A stretch of DNA of 64,000 bases from Thermohalobaculum sp965247385 (GTDB lineage: Bacteria; Pseudomonadota; Alphaproteobacteria; Rhodobacterales; Rhodobacteraceae): assembly GCA_965247385.1 (NCBI GenBank), contig CBDFHG010000002.1, positions 806,001-870,000 on the forward strand, given 5' to 3'. This document shows positions 1 to 7,479 of the stretch, in pieces. The translations under genes and the position numbers were made by a program. The notes below the pieces were generated by a model that had not been told where the DNA came from, did no database searches, and saw only the letters and a program-made list of their open reading frames with translations. How positions within the stretch are numbered: position 1 is the stretch's first letter; each line of letters starts with the position of its first letter.

Positions 1-74
1 GTGGTGCCGCTCCAATCGAGGATGAGGGCTTTGACCTTGCTGCGATAGGTACGGTTGAAGACGAAGTCAGACAT
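1..74 (-). CDS. phnX: Phosphonoacetaldehyde hydrolase (phosphonatase), N-terminal 24 residues only
   Basis: Partial gene running off the left edge. The first 24 codons read MSDFVFNRTYR...ALILDWSGT, which matches the start of PhnX: an Asp-Trp-x-Gly-Thr HAD motif I (here D-W-S-G-T) about 20 residues from the start. PhnX is a cytosolic HAD-superfamily enzyme that hydrolyses phosphonoacetaldehyde to acetaldehyde and phosphate. The ATG at 74 is preceded by AGGAG seven bases upstream on the minus strand. It lies downstream of phnY and phnW on the same strand, so it is probably the third gene of a 2-aminoethylphosphonate operon. Identification rests on a short stretch but the context supports it strongly. 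Confidence 0.8.
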   Translation of the reverse strand, partial: MSDFVFNRTYRSKVKALILDWSGT

Positions 75-178
75 GGGTGTTCTCCTCTGTTCGGATTCTG
101 TTCCGGTGTCCCGGATTGTTGTGATTTTCGTGGCTGTCAGGGCGTTTGCGTCCTGACCGCAATGGAACGGGGTGCGCC

Positions 179-202
179 CGCCCCGGGGAGTTCCCCGGGG
201 CG
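179..202. promoter_or_regulatory. Intercistronic GC-rich hairpin between phnY and phnX
   Basis: Perfect 11-bp inverted repeat (179-189 and 192-202) with a 2-base spacer in the 238-base gap between the phnY stop and the phnX start. There is no T-tract on either side, so it is more likely an mRNA-stabilising or attenuating hairpin than a factor-independent terminator. The rest of the gap shows nothing I recognise. Confidence 0.45.
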
Positions 203-312
203 CGTCGCCGTATTGTATTTTCCGGCTGGTTCGCCAGTTGAGTCGCCGGTTTAGTCATAATGTCGCCAGGCAGTTTTCTCCCAGTGGATTGGTCGGGCAA
301 TCGGTTTTCGGA

Positions 313-1770
313 TCAGTTCCAGGGCAGCGAAAAGGTCTTGACGTTGGTGAAGCTCTTCATCGCCTCGATGACGCCTTCCTTGTAACCGTTGCCGGAGTCC
401 TTGATGCCACCGAAGGGAGACATTTCGATCCGGTAGCCGGGCACTTCCCAGATGTTCACGGTGCCGACGTTCAACCCCCTGATGAATTTTTGCATCCGCC
501 GGTAGTCGTTGGTGCAGACGCCCGATGAGAGGCCGAAGGCGGTCGCGTTGGAAATCTCGATCAGTTTGTCGTCGTCGTCCGGCACCCGCACGATCGGCAC
601 GATCGGGCCGAATGTTTCCTCCATCACCAGTTCCGAGGTGTGCGGCACATGGTCGACGACGATGGGGGGAAGCAATGCGCCCTGACGGCCCGGATCGTAC
701 AACACCTCGGCACCCTGCTCGGCTGCCATGTGGACGCGGTTCTCGAAGGTTTCGGCGGCCTTGGCGTGAACCACGGTGCCCAGATCGGTGTCGGGGTCCA
801 TCGGATCGCCGAAGCGGATCTTCCTGGCCCGCTCCAGCACCAGGGGAACGAAGCGGTCGGCGACGCTTTCCTGACACAGGATGCGTTTGACCGCGGTACA
901 GCGCTGCCCCGAGTTCTTGGTCGCACCGGCCACCGCCAGATCGGCGGCCATGCCCAGATCGTCGTCGTTCAGGTCGTTGAGCACGATCAGCGGATCGTTT
1001 CCACCCAGTTCCAGCACCGTGCGTTTGTAGCCAGCCGTGCCTGCAATCATCTTGCCGACCACAACGCCGCCAGTGAAGGTGATCAGGTCGATCTTCGGGT
1101 TGGTGATCATCTCCGGGCCGATATCCTGCGGCAAGCCGGTGACCACTGAAAGCATCTCGGGCGGCAATCCCGCCTCGTAGAGAATATCGGCCAGCATCAG
1201 CGCCGTTATCGGGGTCAACTCGGTCGGCTTGACGACCATGCAGTTGTTCGTGGCGATCGAGGGCGCGACCTTGTGCGCGACCAGGTTCAGCGGATGGTTG
1301 AACGGCGTGATCGCCGAGATCGCGTCCAGCGGCTCGCGGGTTGTGAAGATTTTCCGCGCCTTGCCATGCGGGGTCAGGTCGCAGGAGAAAATCTCGCCGT
1401 CGTCCTTGATGCAGTGCTGGCCCGTCAGTGTGAAGACGTCGAAGGCGCGACCCACTTCATAGAGCGAGTCCTTTTTCGAGATGCCCAGTTCCAGCGTCAA
1501 CGTGTCCGAGATGCTGTCCTTGCGCGCCACCAGCAACTCGGCGGTCCTGAGCAGAATCCGCTGACGCTCGTAGCGGGTCAGGGTCGGCTTGTAGTTCGAT
1601 GCGATCTCGAACGCTTCCCGCGCATGCTCGGCTCCGCCCGCAGGCACCGTGCCGATCACCGTATCGGAATACGGATAGCGGACCTCGATCACACCATCGG
1701 CATCGATTTTGCGCCCGGCAATGCGCATCGGTTCATGGCGAACCGCGATACCGGCTATGTTCTTGTTCAT
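313..1770 (-). CDS. phnY: Aldehyde dehydrogenase, probable phosphonoacetaldehyde dehydrogenase (PhnY)
   Basis: 485-residue NAD(P)+-dependent aldehyde dehydrogenase of normal family length. The Rossmann and catalytic elements are present: TPFNHP with Asn158, the general base Glu254 in LELGG, and catalytic Cys291 in SGQRC. The C-terminal SPFGGIKDSGNG motif is intact. PhnY oxidises phosphonoacetaldehyde to phosphonoacetate. The assignment is inferred from the adjacent phnW (49-base gap, same strand) and from sequence flavour (LELGGNDPLIVL). The ATG at 1770 is chosen because AGAGGA precedes it closely; upstream in-frame codons back to 1806 lack such a site. Oddity: the route PhnY starts normally ends with PhnA, but the next gene here is phnX, which uses the same aldehyde. 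A general aldehyde dehydrogenase acting on the PhnX product acetaldehyde is the alternative. Confidence 0.78.
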   Translation of the reverse strand: MNKNIAGIAVRHEPMRIAGRKIDADGVIEVRYPYSDTVIGTVPAGGAEHAREAFEIASNYKPTLTRYERQRILLRTAELLVARKDSISDTLTLELGISKKDSLYEVGRAFDVFTLTGQHCIKDDGEIFSCDLTPHGKARKIFTTREPLDAISAITPFNHPLNLVAHKVAPSIATNNCMVVKPTELTPITALMLADILYEAGLPPEMLSVVTGLPQDIGPEMITNPKIDLITFTGGVVVGKMIAGTAGYKRTVLELGGNDPLIVLNDLNDDDLGMAADLAVAGATKNSGQRCTAVKRILCQESVADRFVPLVLERARKIRFGDPMDPDTDLGTVVHAKAAETFENRVHMAAEQGAEVLYDPGRQGALLPPIVVDHVPHTSELVMEETFGPIVPIVRVPDDDDKLIEISNATAFGLSSGVCTNDYRRMQKFIRGLNVGTVNIWEVPGYRIEMSPFGGIKDSGNGYKEGVIEAMKSFTNVKTFSLPWN

Positions 1771-1819
1771 CCTGTCCTCTGTTCGTACTGGCCGCACCCG
1801 GCCCATCGCCTGCAGGCGG

Positions 1820-2974
1820 CTATGCCGCCGATTCCGCTCCGCGAAGCTCCACGCCCATTTCCACGGTCACCGCCTCGATCGCGGCCAGCGCATCGTTCAT
1901 ATGCCCCTCGTCGAGGCGGCCGATGCATCCGATGCGGAAACTGTCCGCCACCGTCAGCTTGCCCGGATAAATCACGTAGCCCAGTTCCTTCAGCCGGTCA
2001 TAGAAGGTCTGGAACACAAACCTCGGATCTTTCGGCATATGGAAGGTTATGATGATCGGCGCCTGCAGGTGGTCGGGCAGCAGGGTCTCGAAACCGAGCC
2101 CGCGCATCCCCGCGATCAACACTTCGGCGTTGCGCGCATAGCGTCCGCCGCGGCCGGGTTGCCCGCCTTCCTCGAAGAACTCCACCAGCGCCTGATGGAA
2201 CGACACGATCACATGGATCGGCGGCGTGAACCGGTACTGGCCGGTCTTGACGAAGTTCCGCCACTGGTCGTGCAGGTCCAGCACCAGCGTCGTGGCATTG
2301 CCCTCGGTCTCTTCCAGCGCCGCCTGGCGGCACAGAACGAAGCCCAGGCCTGGCACACCCTCGATGCACTTGTTCGACGAGGCGGCAATCGCATCGCACC
2401 GCGTCTTGCCGACATCAAGCGCCAACGCGCCAAAGGCGCTCATCGCGTCGATCAGCAGGCGGCGCCCGTGGCGCTGAACGATATCGGCGATCTCCTCGAC
2501 CGGGTTCCTGATCCCGCTGGTGGTTTCGCAATGAACGGTGAAGACGTGGGTGATTTCACTGTCGCCGGCCAACATCGCCTCGAGCGCGGACAGATCGGGC
2601 GGCGTATCCTCCGGCGTCTCATGCACCACCGTGCCCCGCCCCGCGATGTCCAGGATCCTCTTCGCCCGCGTCCCATAGGCACCATTGATCAGCAGCAGGC
2701 ACTTGCCGCCCGCCGGCACGAAGGTCGTCAGCATGCCCTCGACCGCAAAGGTTCCCGACCCCTGCATCGGCACGGTCACATGGGTGCCGACGGCGTTGAC
2801 GATCTCCGGCAGGCGCTCAAGCACCTCCGCGTTGATCCGCAGGAAGGCCGCATCGCGCGACCCCCAGTCATGCACCATGACCGATTTGACCAGCCGCGAG
2901 GTCGTCAACGGGCCTGGCGTCAGCAGCAGAGGGTCGCCGGTTTCGGATACTCCACGGCGCGGTAGGGTAGTCAT
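1820..2974 (-). CDS. phnW: 2-aminoethylphosphonate:pyruvate aminotransferase
   Basis: 384-residue fold-type I PLP aminotransferase. It transfers the amino group of 2-aminoethylphosphonate to pyruvate, giving phosphonoacetaldehyde and alanine in the cytosol. Visible features are the N-terminal LLLTPGPLTTS motif typical of PhnW/AGXT-like enzymes, the PLP-ring Asp176 in LLIDAMSAFG, and the Schiff-base Lys202 in SSNKCIEG. It is first in the minus-strand operon phnW-phnY-phnX and diverges from a LysR gene. Start at 2974 (MTTLPRRGV): the 27 in-frame codons further upstream run into the divergent regulatory region. GGAG lies 11 bases upstream. Confidence 0.93.
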   Translation of the reverse strand: MTTLPRRGVSETGDPLLLTPGPLTTSRLVKSVMVHDWGSRDAAFLRINAEVLERLPEIVNAVGTHVTVPMQGSGTFAVEGMLTTFVPAGGKCLLLINGAYGTRAKRILDIAGRGTVVHETPEDTPPDLSALEAMLAGDSEITHVFTVHCETTSGIRNPVEEIADIVQRHGRRLLIDAMSAFGALALDVGKTRCDAIAASSNKCIEGVPGLGFVLCRQAALEETEGNATTLVLDLHDQWRNFVKTGQYRFTPPIHVIVSFHQALVEFFEEGGQPGRGGRYARNAEVLIAGMRGLGFETLLPDHLQAPIIITFHMPKDPRFVFQTFYDRLKELGYVIYPGKLTVADSFRIGCIGRLDEGHMNDALAAIEAVTVEMGVELRGAESAA

Positions 2975-3081
2975 GACTGATCGATCTCCATATCGCCGCG
3001 GCCCGGATTGTCCAACATCGGCCGCCGCCCAGATGATCGCCGGGATTGCCAGCAAACTCGGCGCGATCCTCTGCCCAAATT

Positions 3082-3122
3082 ATCTATATGTAAAATCGTT
3101 ATTTTGGATGACTTACATAGAT
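3082..3122. promoter_or_regulatory. Inverted repeat in phnW/LysR divergent intergenic region (candidate LysR operator)
   Basis: AT-rich patch in a GC-rich surround. ATCTATATGTAA (3082-3093) is matched by TTACATAGAT (3113-3122), an inverted repeat differing only by one AT dinucleotide insertion, with about 19 bases between the arms. Position between divergently oriented phnW and the LysR gene is the classic site for a LysR operator, so binding by the neighbouring regulator is inferred. Confidence 0.5.
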
Positions 3123-3167
3123 TAAATCGATATAATTTTCTCCTCGGAAACCAATCTCGAATGCGCC

Positions 3168-4055
3168 ATGCGCCATGTCCAGCTCCGCGCCTTCCACCAC
3201 GTCGCCATCTGCGGCGGCTTTTCACGTGCCGCCAAGGCGTTGCACCTGACCCAGCCGGCGATTTCGGACCAGGTGCGCAAGCTCGAGGACGAATACGACA
3301 TCGTCCTGTTCAACCGGCGCAAGAAGCAGGTCACGCTGACCGATGCGGGCCAGCGCCTGCTCGAGATCACCCGGCGTCTGTTCGAGGTCGAGAAACAGGC
3401 CCACGAGATGCTGTCCGAATCCCGCGCCCTGCGCTCCGGCTCGCTGCGGGTGATCGCCGATTCGGCCCACCACGCCCTGCCGATCCTCAGCCGTTTCCGC
3501 GCCAGCTATCCTGGCATCGAGCTGTCGATCCGGGCCGGCAACTCGGAGGAGGTCATCGCCCAGCTCTACAATTACGAAGCCGAGGTCGGCATCCTCGGCG
3601 AGGTTCCCGACAGCCGCGACTTCGTCACCATCAAGCTCAGTTCCGCCCCCCTGATCGCCTTCACCGCCACCGGGCACCCGCTCAGCCACCGCAAATCGAT
3701 GACCCTGGCGATGCTGTCGCAGCAGATGCTGGTGCTGCGCGAGCACGGCTCGAAGACCCGGCAGAACATCGAGGCCGCCGCCGCCGCGCGCGGAATTACC
3801 CTGAAGGCGACCATCGAGGCCGAGGGCCGCGAGGCGGTGCGCGAGATCGTCGCCACCAGCGGCGGCGTCGGCGTCGTCTCGGCGGCGGAATTCGGGCGCG
3901 ACAGCAGGCTGGTTCCGATCCGCATCTCCGACTGCGAGGTCATGCTGGACCAGGCGCTGATCTGCCTGAGCGAACGCGCCGGTGGCGCGCTGATCGGCGC
4001 ATTCCTCGAAAGCGCCCGCGAGGCGGTGGCGGCGGCGGCGAAGGGCGGCGCGTGA
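3168..4055 (+). CDS. LysR-family transcriptional regulator, probable activator of the phn operon
   Basis: 295 residues, usual LysR length. The N-terminal winged helix-turn-helix is clear (residues 1-60: AFHHVAICGGFSRAAKALHLTQPAISDQVRKLE) and is followed by the periplasmic-binding-like effector domain. It is transcribed away from phnWYX with about 190 bases between starts, and an inverted repeat lies in that gap. By analogy with other alphaproteobacterial phn clusters it probably senses aminoethylphosphonate or a derivative; that is inference. The C-terminus ends in an Ala-rich stretch. Confidence 0.9.
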   Translation: MRHVQLRAFHHVAICGGFSRAAKALHLTQPAISDQVRKLEDEYDIVLFNRRKKQVTLTDAGQRLLEITRRLFEVEKQAHEMLSESRALRSGSLRVIADSAHHALPILSRFRASYPGIELSIRAGNSEEVIAQLYNYEAEVGILGEVPDSRDFVTIKLSSAPLIAFTATGHPLSHRKSMTLAMLSQQMLVLREHGSKTRQNIEAAAAARGITLKATIEAEGREAVREIVATSGGVGVVSAAEFGRDSRLVPIRISDCEVMLDQALICLSERAGGALIGAFLESAREAVAAAAKGGA

Positions 4056-4060
4056 GATCA

Positions 4061-4078
4061 TACCAAGCTGCGTTGGTA
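4061..4078. terminator. Weak hairpin between convergent LysR and MFS genes
   Basis: TACCAA and TTGGTA (6-bp arms, 6-base loop) lie six bases after the LysR stop and before the convergent MFS stop. There is no clear U-tract, so the terminator role is tentative. Confidence 0.3.
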
Positions 4079-4109
4079 GGGCTCTCCGGTTTCTGCGCCT
4101 GTTCGAAAG

Positions 4110-5417
4110 CTAATGCTTTCGGCGCGCCGCCTCCCGCCCCTCCTCCCCCAGCGCCTCCGGCTGCCGCCAGTAGATCGCAGCCGAGGCCACCAGGATGACG
4201 ATCACGCTCAGAAACACCAGCCGGTAGCCGGTGGCGGGCGTACCGCCCATCCGCGCCACCAGATCGATCAGCACACCGGTGGCGAACTGCATCGCGAAGA
4301 TGCCGGTAAGGCCGGCAAGGGTGATGCAGGTGATCGCCCGGCCGGCGCGGCGCGGCGGAACGAAGCTGCGGGCATGCGCCGCCAGAACCACGAAGAACGG
4401 CGACGCGCAGCCGAAGACGAACAGGCTGGTCGCCACGATGGCCAGCGGCGCATCGGGCCAGATCACCAGAATGCTCAGCGAGGCAATCTCGATGCCGACC
4501 CCGGCCAGGACCAACTGCTTGCGCGATCGCGCCAACTGCTCAAGCGGGCCGTAGAGGTAGGTGCCAAGATGCAGGGCGACGACGAGGCTGAGGAGGAACA
4601 GCGACGCCGTTTCGGGGTCCAGGTTCTGAACCTCGTTGAAGTATGGCCCGGCCCACAACCCGCCGACCGCCATGAATGGCGCGGAGAAACAGAAGCCCAT
4701 GGCGAATATCCGGTGCAGCTCCGGCATCCGCACCACCACCATCAATCCCGAGATCATTTCGCCAAAGGTTTCCGCCGCCGGGGCGTCAGGTGCATCGGCC
4801 GGGCGGTCCTGAAGCGCGAGATGCAAGACCAGGGTGATCGCGGCGGTCGCGCCCGCAATCGCCAGGAAGGTGGTCGCCAGCCCGAAATGCCCCAGCGCGA
4901 AGGCCAGCGGCGTTGTCGCCAGTATCCCGCCAATGCCACCCCCGATCGCGACCACCGAAGCCGTCGATCGCGCGATCCGCTGTGGCGGCGCCCAGGCCAT
5001 GGCGATGAGGTAGATCGCGGTGATCGCACCGCCATGACCCAGCCCGATGGCGAACCGCCCGGCCATCATCCACCAGACCCCGCCTCCAGTGGTGGTGCCA
5101 GTCGCAGCTCCGGCGATGTCGGCAGCGGCGAAGACGATCAGCCCGACGACCGCCAGAAGGCCAAGATAGCTCAGCGTCCGGCGCGGGCCGATCCAGTCGA
5201 ACAGAATACCGGTCGGAAGCTGAACCAGCGCCGAGGAAAAGAACATCGACCCCATCACCGCACCGATATCGGTCGGCGACAATCCCCGCACGTTGCCCAG
5301 ATACGACGCCAGCACGCCCCCGGCCGAGCGGTTGATCTGCACCAGCACGAAGAAGCCCCCCAAAACAACGAGCATGCGCCTGAGGGTCCGGCGGCGCTCG
5401 GCGTTTTTTCCAGTCAT
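4110..5417 (-). CDS. Major facilitator superfamily transporter
   Basis: 435 residues with about twelve hydrophobic segments and the MFS-type loop after TM2 (FDWIGPRRT, residues about 75-85). The family is inner-membrane proton-coupled transporters; the substrate cannot be read from sequence. A short cytosolic basic N-terminus (MTGKNAERRRTLRR) precedes TM1. It is divergent from an SDR gene with tandem 11-bp repeats in the 265-base gap between them, which suggests co-regulation. It may import a substrate the SDR acts on. Confidence 0.88.
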   Translation of the reverse strand: MTGKNAERRRTLRRMLVVLGGFFVLVQINRSAGGVLASYLGNVRGLSPTDIGAVMGSMFFSSALVQLPTGILFDWIGPRRTLSYLGLLAVVGLIVFAAADIAGAATGTTTGGGVWWMMAGRFAIGLGHGGAITAIYLIAMAWAPPQRIARSTASVVAIGGGIGGILATTPLAFALGHFGLATTFLAIAGATAAITLVLHLALQDRPADAPDAPAAETFGEMISGLMVVVRMPELHRIFAMGFCFSAPFMAVGGLWAGPYFNEVQNLDPETASLFLLSLVVALHLGTYLYGPLEQLARSRKQLVLAGVGIEIASLSILVIWPDAPLAIVATSLFVFGCASPFFVVLAAHARSFVPPRRAGRAITCITLAGLTGIFAMQFATGVLIDLVARMGGTPATGYRLVFLSVIVILVASAAIYWRQPEALGEEGREAARRKH

Positions 5418-5509
5418 GCAGGGTCACGCCTTGAATCGAGTTTACCGCCACGGCCACATTCGCGCACTCGGGCGGCGCTGGCAAGGTTGCGGCGCGCACT
5501 GAAAACAGC

Positions 5510-5553
5510 ACTGCCGAAAGACTACCAAAACGCTGCCAAAACACTGCCGAAGG
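5510..5553 (+). promoter_or_regulatory. Four tandem 11-bp iterons upstream of the SDR gene (and of MFS on the other strand)
   Basis: Four head-to-tail 11-mers: ACTGCCGAAAG, ACTACCAAAAC, GCTGCCAAAAC and ACTGCCGAAGG, at 5510, 5521, 5532 and 5543. A near-identical array lies at 27478-27510 upstream of an FAD oxidoreductase, in the same orientation relative to the downstream gene, and both are followed by an AATCC(C)GGCA sequence. The 11-base period equals one DNA turn, so proteins would bind on one face. Probably a shared operator; the regulator is unknown. Confidence 0.6.
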
Positions 5554-5682
5554 AATCCCGGCACGCATTTATCCCCGAATTTGTCCCGAATTTGCCCGCA
5601 ATTTTGTCATTGACCGATCCGCCCAGAGCGGGAACTAGTGTCACCGGTGCCGGCCCGGCGCTGGCGGAAAGGCTGGAGGAAC

Positions 5683-6447
5683 ATGAGCTCAGCACACCCT
5701 GCGCGCTTCTCGGTTGCCGGTCGCGTGGCCTGTGTCACCGGCGCCAGCTCCGGTATCGGGCGGGCGCTCGCCAGCGCTCTGGCCGCCGCCGGAGCGCGGG
5801 TGGTTGGCGTCGCGCGGCGGGGCGACCAACTCGCGGAATGGTGCGCGGAAACTGCCGGCGAAACTGCCGCTGTGACCGGCGATCTTGCGGATATTTCAAT
5901 GGTTTCCGAGATCGCGATGCGCATCGCCCAACCCTTCGGCCCACCGGATATTCTGCTCTCCGCCGCCGGGGTGAACACCCGTACCCATGCCGACGAGGTG
6001 ACCCTGGCCGACTGGTCGCTGACCCTGAACCTGAATCTCGCGGCGCCGTTCTTTCTGGCGCAGGCGCTGGTCCCGGCGATGAAAGCAAAGGGCTGGGGCC
6101 GGGTCATCAACATCGCGTCGTTGCAAACCGAGCGCGCCTTCCCCAACGGCATCTCCTATGGCACCTCGAAGGCCGGAGTGGCGCAATTGACCCGCGCAAT
6201 GGCCGAAGCCTGGTCCCAACACGGCATCACCAGCAACGCCCTGGCGCCCGGATTCTTCCCTACCGCGCTGAGCGCACCTATGTTTGAAGACGCTGAAATC
6301 GCAGAGAAAAATGCGGCCCAGACCTGTATCGGCCGCAACGGGACTATGGAGGATCTCGTCGGGCCGCTGCTGTTCCTGGCCTCGCCCGCATCGGACTACG
6401 TGACCGGTCAGATTCTCTACGTCGATGGCGGATTCATCGCGAAATGA
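5683..6447 (+). CDS. SDR-family NAD(P)-dependent oxidoreductase
   Basis: 254-residue classical short-chain dehydrogenase/reductase. The TGASSGIG dinucleotide-binding motif is near residue 17-24. The NxASL segment and the catalytic Tyr-x-x-x-Lys in SYGTSKAG are present, and the C-terminal DYVTGQILYVDGG motif is typical of FabG-like members. The start at 5683 has GGAGGA four bases upstream; a longer in-frame start at 5638 lacks one. Substrate unknown. It diverges from an MFS transporter and is followed by a GMC oxidoreductase locus, suggesting catabolism of a polyol, sugar acid or alcohol. Confidence 0.9.
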   Translation: MSSAHPARFSVAGRVACVTGASSGIGRALASALAAAGARVVGVARRGDQLAEWCAETAGETAAVTGDLADISMVSEIAMRIAQPFGPPDILLSAAGVNTRTHADEVTLADWSLTLNLNLAAPFFLAQALVPAMKAKGWGRVINIASLQTERAFPNGISYGTSKAGVAQLTRAMAEAWSQHGITSNALAPGFFPTALSAPMFEDAEIAEKNAAQTCIGRNGTMEDLVGPLLFLASPASDYVTGQILYVDGGFIAK

Positions 6448-6524
6448 GGGCGCTGGTCTCTAGAGAAATTTCGAGCCAAACGGGTTCATTTGGCGACTCG
6501 GGAATTGCGTGAAACCAAAGAGAT

Positions 6525-6564
6525 AGAGCCTCCGGCCTGATTCCATCAGGTCGGATAGGCCTCT
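6525..6564. terminator. Bidirectional terminator-like hairpin between convergent SDR and IclR genes
   Basis: Long imperfect inverted repeat: 17 bases from 6525 pair with 6545-6564 around a 3-base loop, with one bulge or mismatch near each base. It sits between the SDR stop (6447) and the convergent iclR stop (6581). Upstream 6448-6524 shows no gene. Confidence 0.5.
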
Positions 6565-6580
6565 AGACTTTCAGCCCAAA

Positions 6581-7351
6581 TCACGGATCCAGGAAGAACA
6601 ACTCCTCCATGCGCCGGGCACCATCCTGAAGCGTCGCGAGATGCTGGCGACCCGCCTTGAAGCTGATCCGCTGTATCGGCGCGTGAAAGGCGAGCGCGGC
6701 GACGAAACGTCCGCCAGGGTCGCGGATCGGCACGGCAAAGGCGATCATCCCGGCCATGAATTCCTCGTCGTCCCACGAGTATCCCGCCTCGCGCACCTGA
6801 TCGAGCCGCTGGCGCAGCACCCCCGGAGTGGTGGCACAGTTCGGACCCTCCGAAGTCAGGTCGAGGCTGGCGAGCACCGTGTCCAGGGCCCGATTGACGT
6901 AGGTTGAGAGAAACAACTTGCCGCTGGCAGTGCAGTGGAACGGCACCTCGGTGCCGATCGGAAGCTGGAACCGCAGCGGCCAGGGCGTATCGACCCGGTC
7001 GAGATAGACCATGCCCGAGGCCCCGGGTGCAACCAGGTTGCAGGTCTCGCCGATCTTCGATGCGACCGACTTCAGCACCAAACGGCGCGAGATGTCGATC
7101 CGCGAGGCGACCTGCAGCCCGCCCGCCATCTCGCGGGCCCGGCGCGCCGGGCGCAAGCGGCCGTCATGCGGCTCGCGGATCAGGAACCCCTCGCCTTCCA
7201 GCGTGGTGCAGAGCCGGTGGATCGTCGGCTTCGGCAGGCCGATCTCGGCGCCCAGTTCGGTCGGCGTCATGGCGCGCCCGGATTGCGCCAGCGTCTCCAG
7301 TATCAGCAATGCGCGCAGATTGGTCGGAATGCGGTCGGTTTTGTCGTTCAT
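6581..7351 (-). CDS. IclR-family transcriptional regulator
   Basis: 256 residues: an N-terminal winged HTH (about 10-65, PTELGAEIGLPKPTIHRLCTTLE) and a C-terminal IclR effector domain with the conserved PFHCTASGK loop and GYSWDDEE...AVPIRD region. IclR proteins usually repress or activate adjacent catabolic genes in response to small aromatic or aliphatic acids. It is divergent from the GMC oxidoreductase gene with two short palindromes between them. ATG at 7351 is preferred over the longer frame start at 7390, which would consume the intergenic region. Confidence 0.9.
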   Translation of the reverse strand: MNDKTDRIPTNLRALLILETLAQSGRAMTPTELGAEIGLPKPTIHRLCTTLEGEGFLIREPHDGRLRPARRAREMAGGLQVASRIDISRRLVLKSVASKIGETCNLVAPGASGMVYLDRVDTPWPLRFQLPIGTEVPFHCTASGKLFLSTYVNRALDTVLASLDLTSEGPNCATTPGVLRQRLDQVREAGYSWDDEEFMAGMIAFAVPIRDPGGRFVAALAFHAPIQRISFKAGRQHLATLQDGARRMEELFFLDP

Positions 7352-7408
7352 GGCCTGAGTATTGCACGCCGCCCAGGCCGGAATAAACAATTAACTATCA
7401 TTTTTTTG

Positions 7409-7437
7409 AGACCTGTGGTCTTGTTTTTTGGCAAAAC
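7409..7437. promoter_or_regulatory. Two short palindromes between iclR and the GMC oxidoreductase gene
   Basis: AGACC-TGT-GGTCT at 7409-7421 and GTTTT-TTGGC-AAAAC at 7423-7437 lie in the 128-base divergent gap. IclR-family operators are palindromic and placed this way, so these are candidate sites for the neighbouring regulator. Confidence 0.4.
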
Positions 7438-7479
7438 GAATCGCGGGGGCATCCTAACTCCCCACGCCGGAGAAAATCG

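Noticed and set aside
4113..6287. A 724-codon plus-strand frame opposite the MFS gene.
   Set aside because: It is antisense to a clear MFS transporter, is rich in Arg/His/Gln, and has no motif; it is a high-GC shadow frame.
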